Shown piece after piece: positions 1 through 8,815 of a stretch of DNA of 8,815 nt (positions are counted from its first letter, which is position 1; every line of letters begins with the position of its first letter). Under the pieces are notes generated by a model. The model saw nothing but the letters and a program-made list of their open reading frames with translations. It was not told the DNA's origin and searched no databases. The stretch is from Fidelibacterota bacterium (GTDB taxonomy: Bacteria > Fidelibacterota > Marinisomatia > SCGC-AAA003-L08 > D37C17). The DNA lies in NCBI GenBank assembly GCA_002705605.1, contig PAJD01000003.1, forward strand, positions 1 to 8,815, written 5' to 3'. The position numbers and the translations under genes were made by a program.

Positions 1-74
1 CTGTATCAAAAGATGAAGCAGAAGAGATAAAGAAGCAGCTTGAAGAAGCAGGCGCTTCGGTCGAATTAAAATAA
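1..74 (+). CDS. rplL: 50S ribosomal protein L7/L12, C-terminal end (5' truncated by window)
   Basis: Only the last 23 residues are present, reading from base 3 and ending at the TAA at 72-74. The peptide begins VSKDEAEEIKKQLEEAG and closes with VELK. This matches the final helix and beta-strand of the L7/L12 C-terminal domain (E. coli ends LEEAGAEVEVK). L7/L12 forms the multimeric stalk of the large ribosomal subunit that recruits translation GTPases such as EF-Tu and EF-G. Its position directly upstream of rpoB is the standard bacterial order rplJ-rplL-rpoB-rpoC, which independently supports the call. The start, the N-terminal dimerisation domain and the hinge lie outside the window. Confidence 0.95.
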   Translation, partial: VSKDEAEEIKKQLEEAGASVELK

Positions 75-92
75 TTCAATTTAATCTCCTCT

Positions 93-123
93 GTTAAATG
101 CTAGCTAATTAATTTTATTTAAC
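93..123 (+). repeat. Weak AT-rich inverted repeat in the rplL-rpoB gap
   Basis: GTTAAAT at 93-99 is exactly complementary to ATTTAAC at 117-123, giving a 7-bp stem with a 17-nt AT-rich loop. It ends at the base next to the stronger hairpin beginning at 124, so the two could stack coaxially in the leader RNA. The stem has only one G-C pair and could be chance in DNA this AT-rich. No function can be assigned from the sequence alone. Confidence 0.25.
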
Positions 124-157
124 CCGAGTCAATCTTAGAGATTGACTTGGAATTTTT
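124..157 (+). terminator. Candidate rplL-rpoB attenuator (hairpin plus T-run)
   Basis: Bases 124-135 (CCGAGTCAATCT) pair with 139-150 (AGATTGACTTGG). This gives a 12-bp stem with one G-U pair around a 3-nt TAG loop; the inner nine pairs are perfect. Two bases later comes TTTTT at 153-157, followed by GGG, so this has the form of an imperfect intrinsic terminator. In E. coli a partial terminator in the same intergenic position lowers rpoBC transcription relative to the ribosomal genes upstream, and an RNase III site lies nearby. By analogy this is probably a leaky attenuator or a processing hairpin. A full stop is unlikely, because rpoBC must be expressed and no clear promoter is seen between 75 and 171. 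Confidence 0.55.
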
Positions 158-162
158 GGGTG
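158..162 (+). promoter_or_regulatory. Weak ribosome binding site for rpoB
   Basis: GGGTG lies 9 nt before the ATG at 172. Its GGTG part can pair with the CACC of the 16S 3' end, so it is a poor but usable Shine-Dalgarno sequence. It supports ATG 172 over the upstream in-frame TTG at 142, which sits inside the hairpin's 3' arm and has no purine-rich element ahead of it. The site begins just after the T-run of the hairpin, so RNA folding there could influence rpoB translation. Confidence 0.4.
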
Positions 163-171
163 TTCAAAGAT

Positions 172-3100
172 ATGTCATTTTCATTTACTGAAAAAAAGAG
201 AATTAGAAAAGATTTTGGAAAGCAAAAGCCTGCTCTTGATGTTCCAGATTTATTAACTCTACAGGTCAAGTCTTATGAAGGTTTTCTTCAAAGGGATATA
301 GATCCTTCAAAAAGAAAAAATGTTGGGCTTCAGGCAACTTTTAATAACTTATTTCCCATTGAGAGTTTCTCAAAGAATGCAAGATTGGAGTTTGTAAGCT
401 ATAGGCTCGAAGATCCAGAATTTAATCAGCGTGAGTGTCAACTAAGAGGGCTTTCTTATTCTGCTCCACTAAGGGTTAAAACCAAGCTCATTACATATGA
501 TAAGAATACCGATAAGGAGACAATAAAAGAGGTTAAAGACATAAAGCAAACAGGCGATACAACCGATGTTTACTTTGGTGAAATCCCATTAATGACTGAG
601 CATGGAACGTTTATTATTAATGGAACTGATCGAGTTATAGTCTCTCAACTGCATCGTTCTCCTGGAGTATTCTTCGATCACGATAAAGGTGTGCATACGT
701 CAGGAAAGTTAATGTTTTCTGCTAGAGTGATTCCATACAGAGGATCTTGGCTAGATTTTGAATTTGATGCTAAGGATAATATCTTTGCTCGAATTGATCG
801 TCGAAGAAAAATACCAGCCACTATTCTCCTTCATGCACTCGATTTCACTGACCAAGAGATCATTGATTTATTCTTTGAAAAGGATGCTTACCGTCTATCG
901 AAAAAAGCAGTTGAAGTTGAAATCAATACAGATCATTTAAAGGGAATAATAGCTGAATTTGATATCAAATTAGGAAAGAAGCTAATTGTCAATAAAGGCA
1001 AAAGAATAAATGCGCTTCATATAAAGAAGATAAAGGAAACTCGTAAGAAGTATCTAGAGATTGAAGAAAGTGATTTGGCTGGCAAGATTCTTGCTCAAGA
1101 GGTTGTCGATAAAAAAACTGGAGAGGTCATTGCCAATGCAAATGATGAAATTACAATCGAACTCATAGAGACATTAAAAGAAGCTGGCGTTAAAGATATC
1201 AAAACAATCTATATCAATGATGTCGATCAAGGTTCATATATATCTAACTCATTAAGTGTAGATCCTTCATCTGATAAAGAATCAGCATTGATAGAGATTT
1301 ATAGAATGATGAGACCAGGTGAACCTCCAACCAAAGAAGCTGCAGATAATTTATTCACTAACCTTTTCTTTAATGATGAAAGGTATGATTTATCTGAAGT
1401 TGGTCGGATGAAGTTCAATCGAAGAGTTGGGCTTGATAATGACATAGGAAGTTCTGTTCTGTCTAAGGAAGATATTATTAATGTGCTTAAGACATTAATT
1501 AATATAAGGAATGGTTCTGATACTGTTGATGACATTGATCATCTTGGGAACAGAAGAATCAGGACGGTTGGCGAAATGGCTGAAAATGCTTTTAGAGTAG
1601 GCTTAATAAGGGTTGAAAGAGCAGTCAGAGAAAGGCTTTCACTCGTAGAACAGGAAGAGTTGATGCCTAGAGATTTGATTAATTCAAAGCCTGTTTCTGC
1701 CGCAATAAAAGAGTTTTTTGGTTCCAGTCAACTTTCACAGTTCATGGATCAAAATAATCCGCTATCAGAAATTGCCCATAAAAGAAGAATTTCAGCGCTA
1801 GGTCCAGGAGGACTAACCAGAGAAAGGGCAGGATTTGAAGTTAGAGATGTTCATCCAACTCATTATGGAAGGGTTTGCCCAATAGAGACACCAGAGGGAC
1901 CAAATATTGGTCTAATAAACTCTATGGCAATCTATGCCCGAGTTAATGATTATGGTTTCTTAGAAACTCCCTATAGAGCAGTTGTTAACGGTAAGGCCAC
2001 AAACAAAATCGAATATCTTTCTGCAATTGATGAAGGAAATTTTGTTATTGCTCAGGCTAATACAGCCCTTGATACAAAAAATAAACTTATCGACGAGTTA
2101 ATCTCTGCCAGATATCAAAATGAATTTACATTAATGCCACCAGAATCAATTGAATATATGGATGTGTCTCCAAAGCAAATTGTTTCTATTGCTGCATCTT
2201 TGATTCCATTCTTAGAACATGATGATGCAAACAGGGCTTTGATGGGATCTAACATGCAGCGTCAAGCAGTTCCCACTTTACTAGCAGATAAGCCTTTAGT
2301 TGGAACAGGGATGGAAAGAAAGGTAGCTGTTGACTCTGGGGCAACAATTATTGCCAGGAGAGGCGGTATTGTTGATTCAGTCGATGCCTCGAGAGTAGTT
2401 ATTGCAGTTGATGATGCTGAAGCCGTCACTGGAGAGTCAGGTGTCGATATATATAATCTAACAAAATATACTCGATCAAATCAAAATACATGCATTAACC
2501 AAAGACCACTTGTAAAAGTAGGTGATTTGATAGAAAAAGGCGATGTGATTTCAGATGGTGCATCCACTAGTCTTGGTGAGCTTGCAATCGGCCAGAATTT
2601 ATTGGTCGCTTTCATGCCATGGAATGGCTTTAATTTTGAGGATTCCATACTTATTTCAGAAAGAGTAGTTCAGGAAGATAGGTTTACGACCATTCATATA
2701 GAAGAATTACAATGTATTGCCAGAGATACAAAATTGGGCTCGGAAGAAATCACCGCAGATATTCCAAATGTTGGAGATGCAGCGCTGAGGAAACTAGATG
2801 AGTCAGGAATTGCATATATTGGAGCGGAAGTTGTAGGTGGAGATATACTCGTAGGAAAGATAACACCAAAGGGTGAATCGCAACTTACACCTGAAGAAAA
2901 ACTCCTAAGAGCAATTTTTGGAGAAAAGGCTTCTGATGTCAAAGATAGTTCATTAAGAGTACCTTCAGGTATGGATGGAACTGTTATAGATGTGAGAGTA
3001 TTCTCAAGAGAAGGTGTTGAAAAAGATGATCGTTCTAACGAAATTGAAGCGGCTGATATTGAATCAGTAAGAAAAGATTTGAAGGATCAGCTCAGAATCG

Positions 3101-4287
3101 TAGAGTCTGATATTTTTAATAGACTTGAAAAACTTCTTTTGAATAAAACAGCTAAAGTCGGAAGAAAGACTTTAAAAATAGACCAAGCTTTACTCGAATC
3201 GATGGAACAGCGTAAATGGTTTGAAATTAAGCTTCAGAATCAAAAATTGAATATCGAGCTTGAAACTTATTATAAAGCACATAAAGAGCTTGAAAATGAA
3301 TTTAAAGAAAAACTAGAAGCAGCAAGGAAAAAAATTGAAGCTTATGATGATCTTCCTCCAGGTGTTCTTAAAATGGTTAAAGTTTTCCTAGCTGTAAAAA
3401 GACGTGTTCAACCAGGTGATAAAGTTGCTGGAAGACATGGAAATAAAGGTGTCATTTCTAGAATAGTTCCAGTTGAGGATATGCCATATATGGAAGATGG
3501 AACACCTGTTGACATAGTATTGAATCCATTGGGCGTTCCATCCAGGATGAATGTGGGACAAATTCTTGAAACTCACTTAGGCTGGGCTTCTAAAGGCCTT
3601 GGAAACAAGGTTAAGGTGATGCTAAAAGAGAAAGAAGGTGCTGCGCGCGTGAAAGCATTAAGGACTTTCTTGGATAAGGTTTATAACACAAATAAATTAT
3701 CTGAAAAAGTTCCGCTGAGTAAATTGAAAGATGAGGAGATCATAGAATTATCCGAGAACCTCAAAGATGGAGTACCTATGGGAACCCCAGTTTTTGATGG
3801 AGCCGGTGAAAATGAAATAAAAGAATTGCTAAAATTGGCTGATTTACCTGAATCTGGACAAATAAAGCTGATTGACGGAAGAACGGGTGAGTTTTTTGAT
3901 CGTCCAGTTACAGTTGGTTACATGTATATCCTTAAATTGAATCATCTTGTTGATGATAAAATGCATGCAAGATCAACTGGGCCATACAGCTTGGTTACAC
4001 AGCAGCCACTTGGTGGAAAAGCTCAGTTTGGTGGCCAAAGATTTGGAGAAATGGAGGTATGGGCTCTAGAAGCATATGGTGCTTCTCACACACTTAGAGA
4101 ATTGCTGACTGTTAAATCAGATGATGTCCAAGGTAGAACACGTATGTATAAGCAAATTGTGGATGGGACCAATGAAGTTGATACAGGAATTCCTGAATCC
4201 TTTAATGTTCTCATGAAAGAAATAAGATCTCTGGGTTTGAATATGGATTTAGTTCAAGATCCTAAAAAACGAATCGATGACAAATAA
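172..4287 (+). CDS. rpoB: DNA-directed RNA polymerase subunit beta
   Basis: Complete 1371-residue beta subunit of core RNA polymerase (E. coli 1342), which with beta' forms the active-site cleft and binds sigma through its flap. ATG 172 is chosen because the conserved start ([17 protein letters not shown], compare E. coli [17 protein letters not shown]) begins there. Visible in order: protrusion and lobe domains; an SI1-type insertion near residues 235-353; the rifampicin pocket at 517-543 with Q523, D526, H536 and S541 all in the drug-sensitive state; acidic E823-D824 (E. coli 813-814); the flap near 900-925; a Lys/Glu-rich segment at about 944-1067, nine residues longer than in E. coli; active-centre K1084 and K1092 (E. 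coli K1065, K1073); H1258 (E. coli H1237); and the beta' anchor region. An eight-residue C-terminal extension ends PKKRIDDK. The stop is 14 bp before rpoC, so the two are co-transcribed. No frameshift or internal stop is present. Confidence 0.99.
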   Translation: MSFSFTEKKRIRKDFGKQKPALDVPDLLTLQVKSYEGFLQRDIDPSKRKNVGLQATFNNLFPIESFSKNARLEFVSYRLEDPEFNQRECQLRGLSYSAPLRVKTKLITYDKNTDKETIKEVKDIKQTGDTTDVYFGEIPLMTEHGTFIINGTDRVIVSQLHRSPGVFFDHDKGVHTSGKLMFSARVIPYRGSWLDFEFDAKDNIFARIDRRRKIPATILLHALDFTDQEIIDLFFEKDAYRLSKKAVEVEINTDHLKGIIAEFDIKLGKKLIVNKGKRINALHIKKIKETRKKYLEIEESDLAGKILAQEVVDKKTGEVIANANDEITIELIETLKEAGVKDIKTIYINDVDQGSYISNSLSVDPSSDKESALIEIYRMMRPGEPPTKEAADNLFTNLFFNDERYDLSEVGRMKFNRRVGLDNDIGSSVLSKEDIINVLKTLINIRNGSDTVDDIDHLGNRRIRTVGEMAENAFRVGLIRVERAVRERLSLVEQEELMPRDLINSKPVSAAIKEFFGSSQLSQFMDQNNPLSEIAHKRRISALGPGGLTRERAGFEVRDVHPTHYGRVCPIETPEGPNIGLINSMAIYARVNDYGFLETPYRAVVNGKATNKIEYLSAIDEGNFVIAQANTALDTKNKLIDELISARYQNEFTLMPPESIEYMDVSPKQIVSIAASLIPFLEHDDANRALMGSNMQRQAVPTLLADKPLVGTGMERKVAVDSGATIIARRGGIVDSVDASRVVIAVDDAEAVTGESGVDIYNLTKYTRSNQNTCINQRPLVKVGDLIEKGDVISDGASTSLGELAIGQNLLVAFMPWNGFNFEDSILISERVVQEDRFTTIHIEELQCIARDTKLGSEEITADIPNVGDAALRKLDESGIAYIGAEVVGGDILVGKITPKGESQLTPEEKLLRAIFGEKASDVKDSSLRVPSGMDGTVIDVRVFSREGVEKDDRSNEIEAADIESVRKDLKDQLRIVESDIFNRLEKLLLNKTAKVGRKTLKIDQALLESMEQRKWFEIKLQNQKLNIELETYYKAHKELENEFKEKLEAARKKIEAYDDLPPGVLKMVKVFLAVKRRVQPGDKVAGRHGNKGVISRIVPVEDMPYMEDGTPVDIVLNPLGVPSRMNVGQILETHLGWASKGLGNKVKVMLKEKEGAARVKALRTFLDKVYNTNKLSEKVPLSKLKDEEIIELSENLKDGVPMGTPVFDGAGENEIKELLKLADLPESGQIKLIDGRTGEFFDRPVTVGYMYILKLNHLVDDKMHARSTGPYSLVTQQPLGGKAQFGGQRFGEMEVWALEAYGASHTLRELLTVKSDDVQGRTRMYKQIVDGTNEVDTGIPESFNVLMKEIRSLGLNMDLVQDPKKRIDDK

Positions 4288-4301
4288 GCTGGAAACTGAA
4301 T

Positions 4302-7300
4302 ATGAAAAACTTACTTAATATTTTTAATCAGAAACCTTTTGTTGAAGAATTTGATCACATTAAAATTGGTCTTTCTTCTCCTGAGATGATTCGATCATGG
4401 TCTTATGGTGAGGTAAAAAAACCAGAGACTATTAACTATAGAACTTTCAGACCAGAAAGAGATGGCCTTTTTTGTGCAAAAATTTTTGGCCCGGTTAAAG
4501 ATTATGAGTGCCTATGCGGGAAATATAAGCGACTTAAGCACAGAGGGGTAGTCTGTGAAAAATGTGGAGTAGAAGTAACCCAGAGCAAGGTTAGAAGAGA
4601 AAGAATGGGACACTTAGAGCTTGCAAGCCCAGTAGCTCATATATGGTTTTTAAAGTCACTACCCTCAAGGATTGGATTATTGCTGGATATGACACTTAGA
4701 GAGATCGAGAGAGTTCTCTATTTTGAGGCCTATCTTGTTACCGATCCTGGCATGACAGACCTAACAAAAGGACAGATGTTATCTGAGGAACAGTACATTG
4801 AAGCATTAGAGATGTATGGCGATGATTTTTCTGCAGCTATGGGCGCTGAATCAATTCACGATATTCTTAAGGATTTAGACCTTCAAGACAACCTCAGCAA
4901 AATTCAAGAGGATATGGAAGCCACTGCATCACAGATCAAAATCAAGAGATATCAAAAGAGGCTAAAGCTAATTGAGTCACTTATTTCTTCAGGAAACAGA
5001 CCAGAATGGATGATCTTAAAGGTTCTACCAATTTTACCACCTGATCTAAGACCCCTGGTCCCACTTGATGGAGGAAGATTTGCTACCTCAGATTTAAATG
5101 ATCTATATAGAAGGGTTATTAACAGAAATAATAGACTTCAAAGATTATTGGATCTCAATGCTCCAGATATAATTGTTAGGAATGAGAAACGAATGCTACA
5201 AAAATCTGTTGATGCGCTATTAGATAACGGACGGATGGGAAGAGCAGTTACGGGGTCAAACAAAAGACCACTTAAATCGCTAGCAGATATGATCAAAGGG
5301 AAGCAAGGTAGGTTTAGACAGAATCTCTTAGGAAAAAGGGTCGATTACTCTGGTAGGTCCGTCATTGTCGTTGGGCCAACATTGAAACTCCATCAGTGTG
5401 GCATACCAAAGAAAATGGCATTAGAGCTCTTTAAACCATTTGTCTTTAGTAAATTGATATATCAAGGTGAGGCATCTACAATCAAATCAGCAAAAAGACT
5501 TGTAGAGCTTGAAGGGCCAGAGATTTGGGATATTTTAGATGGTGTTATACGACAACATCCTATTCTACTTAATCGTGCACCCACCCTTCATAGATTAGGC
5601 ATTCAGGCTTTTGAGCCTGTATTGGTTGAAGGAAAAGCTATTCAGTTACATCCGCTTGTTTGCAAAGCCTTTAATGCTGATTTTGACGGTGATCAGATGG
5701 CTGTTCATGTTCCGCTCTCTATAGAGGCACAGCTTGAAAGCAGGGCATTGATGATGTCATCCAATAATATACTTTCACCAGCAAATGGCGAGCCAATTAT
5801 TGTCCCATCACAGGATGTGGTCTTAGGTCTTTACTATATGACTAGAGAAAAGATCAAAGACTTAGGCGAGGGCGGTATTTACGCAGATACTGAAGAGGTT
5901 GATAGGGCATTTAATAATAGCTGCTTAGGTCTACATGCAAAAATTAAACTAAAAGTTTTAACTAATAATGAAGATAATCCTACAGAAATAATAGAAACAA
6001 CAGCTGGCAGAGCTTTATTCTCGAGGATTGTTCCTAAAGAGATACCATTCTCTTCGATAAATAAAACCATGGATAGCAAGGAAGTTTCATCATTAATCAA
6101 TCGTTGCTACCGTGAAGTTGGATTAAAAGCCACAGTTATTTTTGCGGACAAGTTAATGTATCTCGGCTTTGAATATGCAACTAAATCAGGCGTCTCAATT
6201 GCTCTTGATGACATGATGGTTCCTGAAAATAAGGAAGAAATATTATCCGATGCTGAAATACAGGTTAAGAGTATCCAGAGCCAGTTTACATCTGGTCTTC
6301 TTACTCAAGGTGAAAGATATAACAAAGTTGTTGATATTTGGTCGAGAACAAATGATCAGGTCGCCAACGCGATGATGGATAAACTTGGTAAAGAAAAAGT
6401 CACTGACAGTGAAGGTAAAAAACAAGATCAAGAATCATTTAATTCAATTTTTATGATGGCTGACTCAGGAGCAAGAGGCTCAGCAGCACAGATCAGGCAG
6501 TTGGCAGGAATGAGAGGACTCATGGCAAAACCTGATGGTTCAATAATTGAAACACCTATTACTGCTAATTTCAGAGAAGGATTGAATATCCTACAGTATT
6601 TTATTTCAACTCATGGTGCTCGAAAGGGATTAGCTGATACGGCTCTTAAAACAGCTAACTCAGGTTACCTAACAAGACGTCTTGTGGATGTCGCCCAAGA
6701 CTTGGTTGTATCAGAAGAAGATTGTGGAACAAAAAAAGGTATGACAATTTCAGCTGTAATTGAAGGCGGTGAAGTTGTTCAAAATCTTAGTAGCAGAGTT
6801 CTTGGTAGGGTTTTGGTAGAGCCTGTAAAAGATTTAGAGAATAAAAAGAATGTTCTGAAGGCAGGTACTTTGATTGACGAATCAAATGTTGGTCTTCTAG
6901 AGGAGCATGGAACAGATTCTGTTGTGGTCCGATCCCCAGTTACCTGCGACACAAAATATGGAATATGCATCATGTGTTATGGCAGAGACTTAGCAAGAGG
7001 AACCATTGTCAATACTGGAGAAGCAGTTGGCATTATCGCTGCACAATCAATTGGTGAGCCAGGTACTCAGCTTACCATGAGAACATTCCATATTGGTGGC
7101 GCTGCATCCAGTGCTGCAGCTCAAAATTCAGTAGAAGTTAATAACGATGGTATTGCTACCCTATTTAACTTAAAAACAATTAAGAATGCTGATAAGAACC
7201 TAGTCGCAACAAGTCGATCAGGTGAGATTATTATCTCCGACAAGTTTGGAAAAGAGAAAGAAAGATATAAGATCCCATATGGTGCGACTATTAAAATCAA

Positions 7301-8477
7301 AGATGGTCAAAAAGTCAGTTCTGGTGATGTAATTTCCACTTGGGATCCTCATACTCACCCAATCATTACAGAAGCATCAGGAACAATAAAATTTGAGGAT
7401 TTCATTGAAGGCGTAACTGTTACAGAACAAGTCGATGAAATGACTGGCCTGAGTAATATTATCATCATGGACTCTAAGAAAACTGGATCTACTACAACTG
7501 TTAAGCCTAGGGCTTCTCTTGTAAATGGAAGAGGTCAACCGATCTTATTTTCAGGTACAGAGACACCTATCGGTTACACTTTCCCTCCGGGAGCTATAGT
7601 AAATATCCAAGATGGATCCAAAATCAGTGCAGGTGATGTCATTGCAAGAATCCCACTTGAATCCTCTAAGACTAGTGATATTACTGGTGGGTTGCCTCGT
7701 GTTGCTGACTTGTTTGAAGCTAGAAAACCGAAAGATGCTGCTATCTTGGCCAAACATTCTGGTATTACAAGTTTTGGTAAAGAAACAAAAGGAAAGGTGA
7801 GACTTCAGATCACTGATGTAGATGGTGAAGTATATGAGGAGCTTATTCTCAAAACAAGAACACTGAATATCTTTGAAGGAGAAACAATCCAAAAAGGAGA
7901 GATAGTTTCAGATGGGGAGTTAAGTCTTCATGATATCTTAGAAGTTCAGGGTGTAGAAAAATTAGCAGAATATCTTGTTAAAGAAGTCCAAGATGTATAC
8001 AGACTGCAAGGCGTTCCAATTAACGATAAGCATATTGAAATCATCGTCAAACAAATGATGAGGACTGTTGAGATCATTGAGCCGGGGGATACTAATCTTT
8101 TACCAAAAGAGCAGGCCAATAGAATTGATGTTCTAGAAACTAATGAAAAAATGATCAAAGAGGATTTGCAACCTGCAACTTTCAGGCCTTTGGTAATGGG
8201 TATAACTAAAGCGTCATTGGCTACGAGTTCATTTATTTCTGCTGCCTCTTTCCAGGAAACAACAAGAGTATTAACTGAGGCTGCAGTGAAAGGTTCTATT
8301 GATAAACTAAGGGGTCTAAAAGAGAATGTTGTGGTTGGAAGACTGGTTCCAGCAGGCACAGGATACAAGACAGAGTTAGATGCCACTGCTGCTGCCGAAG
8401 AAGAATTTGCACAAGCTTTGAAAGATTTAGATAACAGTACTGAAGGCTCTGATCTAGAAGTTGCAGAATCATCTTAG
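4302..8477 (+). CDS. rpoC: DNA-directed RNA polymerase subunit beta'
   Basis: Complete 1391-residue beta' subunit (E. coli 1407), the catalytic partner of RpoB. Visible in order: N-terminal zinc site C70, C72, C85, C88; lid and clamp coiled coil (about 256-310) that binds sigma region 2; the NADFDGDQM active-site motif with the Mg-binding triad D460, D462, D464; the bridge helix near 763-798; the second zinc site C808, C882, C889, C892; the trigger loop with M926, R927 and H930; and a proteobacterial SI3-type insertion of roughly 937-1122. ppGpp site 1 residues R417, K609, I613, D616 and Y620 match E. coli; position 362 is Lys instead of Arg. The C-terminal tail after residue 1356 is short and acidic, unlike the basic tail of E. 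coli. The ATG lies 14 bp after the rpoB stop, with a minimal GGA at 4291-4293 as ribosome binding site, and depends on upstream transcription. Confidence 0.99.
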   Translation: MKNLLNIFNQKPFVEEFDHIKIGLSSPEMIRSWSYGEVKKPETINYRTFRPERDGLFCAKIFGPVKDYECLCGKYKRLKHRGVVCEKCGVEVTQSKVRRERMGHLELASPVAHIWFLKSLPSRIGLLLDMTLREIERVLYFEAYLVTDPGMTDLTKGQMLSEEQYIEALEMYGDDFSAAMGAESIHDILKDLDLQDNLSKIQEDMEATASQIKIKRYQKRLKLIESLISSGNRPEWMILKVLPILPPDLRPLVPLDGGRFATSDLNDLYRRVINRNNRLQRLLDLNAPDIIVRNEKRMLQKSVDALLDNGRMGRAVTGSNKRPLKSLADMIKGKQGRFRQNLLGKRVDYSGRSVIVVGPTLKLHQCGIPKKMALELFKPFVFSKLIYQGEASTIKSAKRLVELEGPEIWDILDGVIRQHPILLNRAPTLHRLGIQAFEPVLVEGKAIQLHPLVCKAFNADFDGDQMAVHVPLSIEAQLESRALMMSSNNILSPANGEPIIVPSQDVVLGLYYMTREKIKDLGEGGIYADTEEVDRAFNNSCLGLHAKIKLKVLTNNEDNPTEIIETTAGRALFSRIVPKEIPFSSINKTMDSKEVSSLINRCYREVGLKATVIFADKLMYLGFEYATKSGVSIALDDMMVPENKEEILSDAEIQVKSIQSQFTSGLLTQGERYNKVVDIWSRTNDQVANAMMDKLGKEKVTDSEGKKQDQESFNSIFMMADSGARGSAAQIRQLAGMRGLMAKPDGSIIETPITANFREGLNILQYFISTHGARKGLADTALKTANSGYLTRRLVDVAQDLVVSEEDCGTKKGMTISAVIEGGEVVQNLSSRVLGRVLVEPVKDLENKKNVLKAGTLIDESNVGLLEEHGTDSVVVRSPVTCDTKYGICIMCYGRDLARGTIVNTGEAVGIIAAQSIGEPGTQLTMRTFHIGGAASSAAAQNSVEVNNDGIATLFNLKTIKNADKNLVATSRSGEIIISDKFGKEKERYKIPYGATIKIKDGQKVSSGDVISTWDPHTHPIITEASGTIKFEDFIEGVTVTEQVDEMTGLSNIIIMDSKKTGSTTTVKPRASLVNGRGQPILFSGTETPIGYTFPPGAIVNIQDGSKISAGDVIARIPLESSKTSDITGGLPRVADLFEARKPKDAAILAKHSGITSFGKETKGKVRLQITDVDGEVYEELILKTRTLNIFEGETIQKGEIVSDGELSLHDILEVQGVEKLAEYLVKEVQDVYRLQGVPINDKHIEIIVKQMMRTVEIIEPGDTNLLPKEQANRIDVLETNEKMIKEDLQPATFRPLVMGITKASLATSSFISAASFQETTRVLTEAAVKGSIDKLRGLKENVVVGRLVPAGTGYKTELDATAAAEEEFAQALKDLDNSTEGSDLEVAESS

Positions 8478-8484
8478 ATTTAAC

Positions 8485-8513
8485 TTGAACCTAAATGAAT
8501 AGAAGAATAGAAT
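8485..8513 (+). promoter_or_regulatory. Candidate sigma70 promoter for rpsL (str operon)
   Basis: TTGAAC at 8485-8490 (4 of 6 to TTGACA) and TAGAAT at 8508-8513 (5 of 6 to TATAAT) are separated by exactly 17 bp, the optimal spacing. Transcription would begin near 8519-8521, leaving a leader of about 23-25 nt before the rpsL ATG. A promoter ahead of rpsL is known in E. coli, so an own promoter is plausible here as well as read-through from rpoC. A second -10-like element, TATAAA, at 8528-8533 lacks a matching -35. The region is AT-rich, which raises the chance-match rate. Confidence 0.45.
8497..8512 (+). repeat. Perfect 8-bp tandem duplication in the rpoC-rpsL gap
   Basis: GAATAGAA occurs twice in immediate succession (8497-8504 and 8505-8512) and is followed by T. 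The second copy supplies most of the proposed -10 hexamer TAGAAT; the first copy gives a poorer version, TAGAAG, 8 bp upstream. This looks like a small replication-slippage duplication that may have set the promoter spacing. It could also be chance. Confidence 0.6.
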
Positions 8514-8543
8514 CCACCCACAATTTTTATAAATAAACGCGTT

Positions 8544-8815
8544 ATGACAACTATCAATCAATTAGTTAGAAAGTCTAGAAAACGGAAGGTTGTAAAAAAC
8601 AATGTTCCTGCCTTGGAAGGCAAGCCTCAAAAGAGAGGGGTATGCACACGTGTCTATACTACAACACCAAAAAAACCAAATTCTGCTCTTAGAAAAGTAG
8701 CAAGAGTTAGGCTCACGAATGGATATGAAGTCACAAGTTATATAGGCGGTGAAGGACATAACCTTCAGGAACACTCTGTGGTAATGATTAGAGGTGGACG
8801 TGTTAAGGATCTTCC
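8544..8815 (+). CDS. rpsL: 30S ribosomal protein S12, N-terminal part (3' truncated by window)
   Basis: The first 90 residues of S12 (about 124 in the family) are present; the frame is open to the window edge. S12 lies at the decoding centre of the small subunit and affects tRNA selection accuracy. The start [10 protein letters not shown] matches E. coli MATVNQLVRK, and the diagnostic stretches [20 protein letters not shown] and [13 protein letters not shown] are visible. K43 and K88 (counting Met; K42 and K87 in the usual numbering) are in the streptomycin-sensitive state. D89, the aspartate methylthiolated by RimO in E. coli, is present. There is no Shine-Dalgarno-like sequence in the bases before the ATG (about 8521-8543), which are A/T-rich. 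An in-frame TAG at 8508-8510 and the absence of any upstream ATG, GTG or TTG in frame fix this start. rpsG, fusA and tuf would be expected downstream but are outside the window. Confidence 0.98.
   Translation, partial: MTTINQLVRKSRKRKVVKNNVPALEGKPQKRGVCTRVYTTTPKKPNSALRKVARVRLTNGYEVTSYIGGEGHNLQEHSVVMIRGGRVKDL

Noticed and set aside
142..171. A ten-residue N-terminal extension of RpoB from the in-frame TTG at 142.
   Set aside because: The TTG sits in the 3' arm of the hairpin with no ribosome binding site, the added residues have no counterpart in RpoB, and the conserved N-terminus starts exactly at ATG 172.
142..171. TTGACT at 142-147 as a -35 box for an rpoB promoter.
   Set aside because: No acceptable -10 is found 16-18 bp downstream (CAAAGA or AAAGAT), and any start site would lie inside the coding region. 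The TTGACT is explained as part of the inverted repeat.
7551..7892. Open reading frame of 113 codons on the minus strand inside rpoC, rich in Cys and Phe.
   Set aside because: It overlaps the SI3/trigger-loop coding region, where selection on RpoC explains the sequence. No recognisable motif or independent start signal.
7946..8386. Open reading frame of 146 codons on the minus strand inside rpoC.
   Set aside because: It lies wholly antisense to the conserved RpoC C-terminal coding sequence and its composition is the low-information Ser/Leu/Thr-rich type expected from a shadow frame.
8478..8543. An intrinsic terminator after rpoC, suggested by the ATTTTTAT at 8523-8530.
   Set aside because: The T-run is not preceded by any stable inverted repeat; the upstream bases (CCACCCACA) cannot pair with nearby sequence.
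8562..8774. Open reading frame of 70 codons on the minus strand opposite rpsL.
   Set aside because: It is antisense to highly conserved S12 codons and has no recognisable similarity; a shadow frame.
1..8815. Any mobile element, CRISPR array, tRNA, intein or accessory system inserted in the cluster.
   Set aside because: RpoB and RpoC read continuously at family length with no large insertion, the intergenic gaps are 97, 14 and 66 bp, and no terminal repeats, regularly spaced repeats or tRNA-like folds are visible.

Overview
This window is a piece of the conserved bacterial transcription/translation super-cluster. In order, all on the + strand: the 3' end of rplL (ribosomal protein L7/L12), complete rpoB (RNA polymerase beta), complete rpoC (RNA polymerase beta'), and the 5' part of rpsL (ribosomal protein S12), which runs off the right edge. 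About 97% of the bases are coding. No mobile element, CRISPR array, tRNA, rRNA or accessory gene is visible.

Organism: both polymerase subunits have proteobacterial architecture. RpoB keeps the SI1-type insertion, RpoC keeps the SI3-type insertion in the trigger loop, and residue-level similarity to gammaproteobacterial sequences is high along the whole length. The DNA is AT-rich (mid-30s % GC by eye, not computed) and arginine is very often encoded by AGA. Direct rpoC-rpsL adjacency is typical of Pseudomonas-like and many other gammaproteobacteria. It differs from E. coli, where the rpoBC and str operons are far apart. An AT-rich gammaproteobacterium, for example a streamlined marine lineage of the SAR86 kind or a host-associated one, fits best. 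The genus-level placement is only a guess.

Layout: rplL ends at 74. A 97-bp gap follows that holds two abutting inverted repeats; the second (124-150) is followed by TTTTT and resembles an attenuator, in the position where E. coli partially terminates between rplL and rpoB. rpoB (172-4287) and rpoC (4302-8477) are 14 bp apart and clearly co-transcribed. The 66-bp rpoC-rpsL gap has no recognisable terminator. It contains a sigma70-like promoter candidate (TTGAAC-17-TAGAAT) whose -10 lies in a perfect 8-bp tandem duplication. rpsL then starts without a visible Shine-Dalgarno sequence.

Function: RpoB and RpoC form the catalytic core of RNA polymerase, and L7/L12 and S12 belong to the large and small ribosomal subunits, so the cluster couples synthesis of both machines. 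The key catalytic, zinc-binding and drug-contact residues that I checked are intact.

I found no undescribed biological system here. The observations worth a second look are regulatory (the two intergenic regions) and modest lineage-specific differences in the two large subunits.
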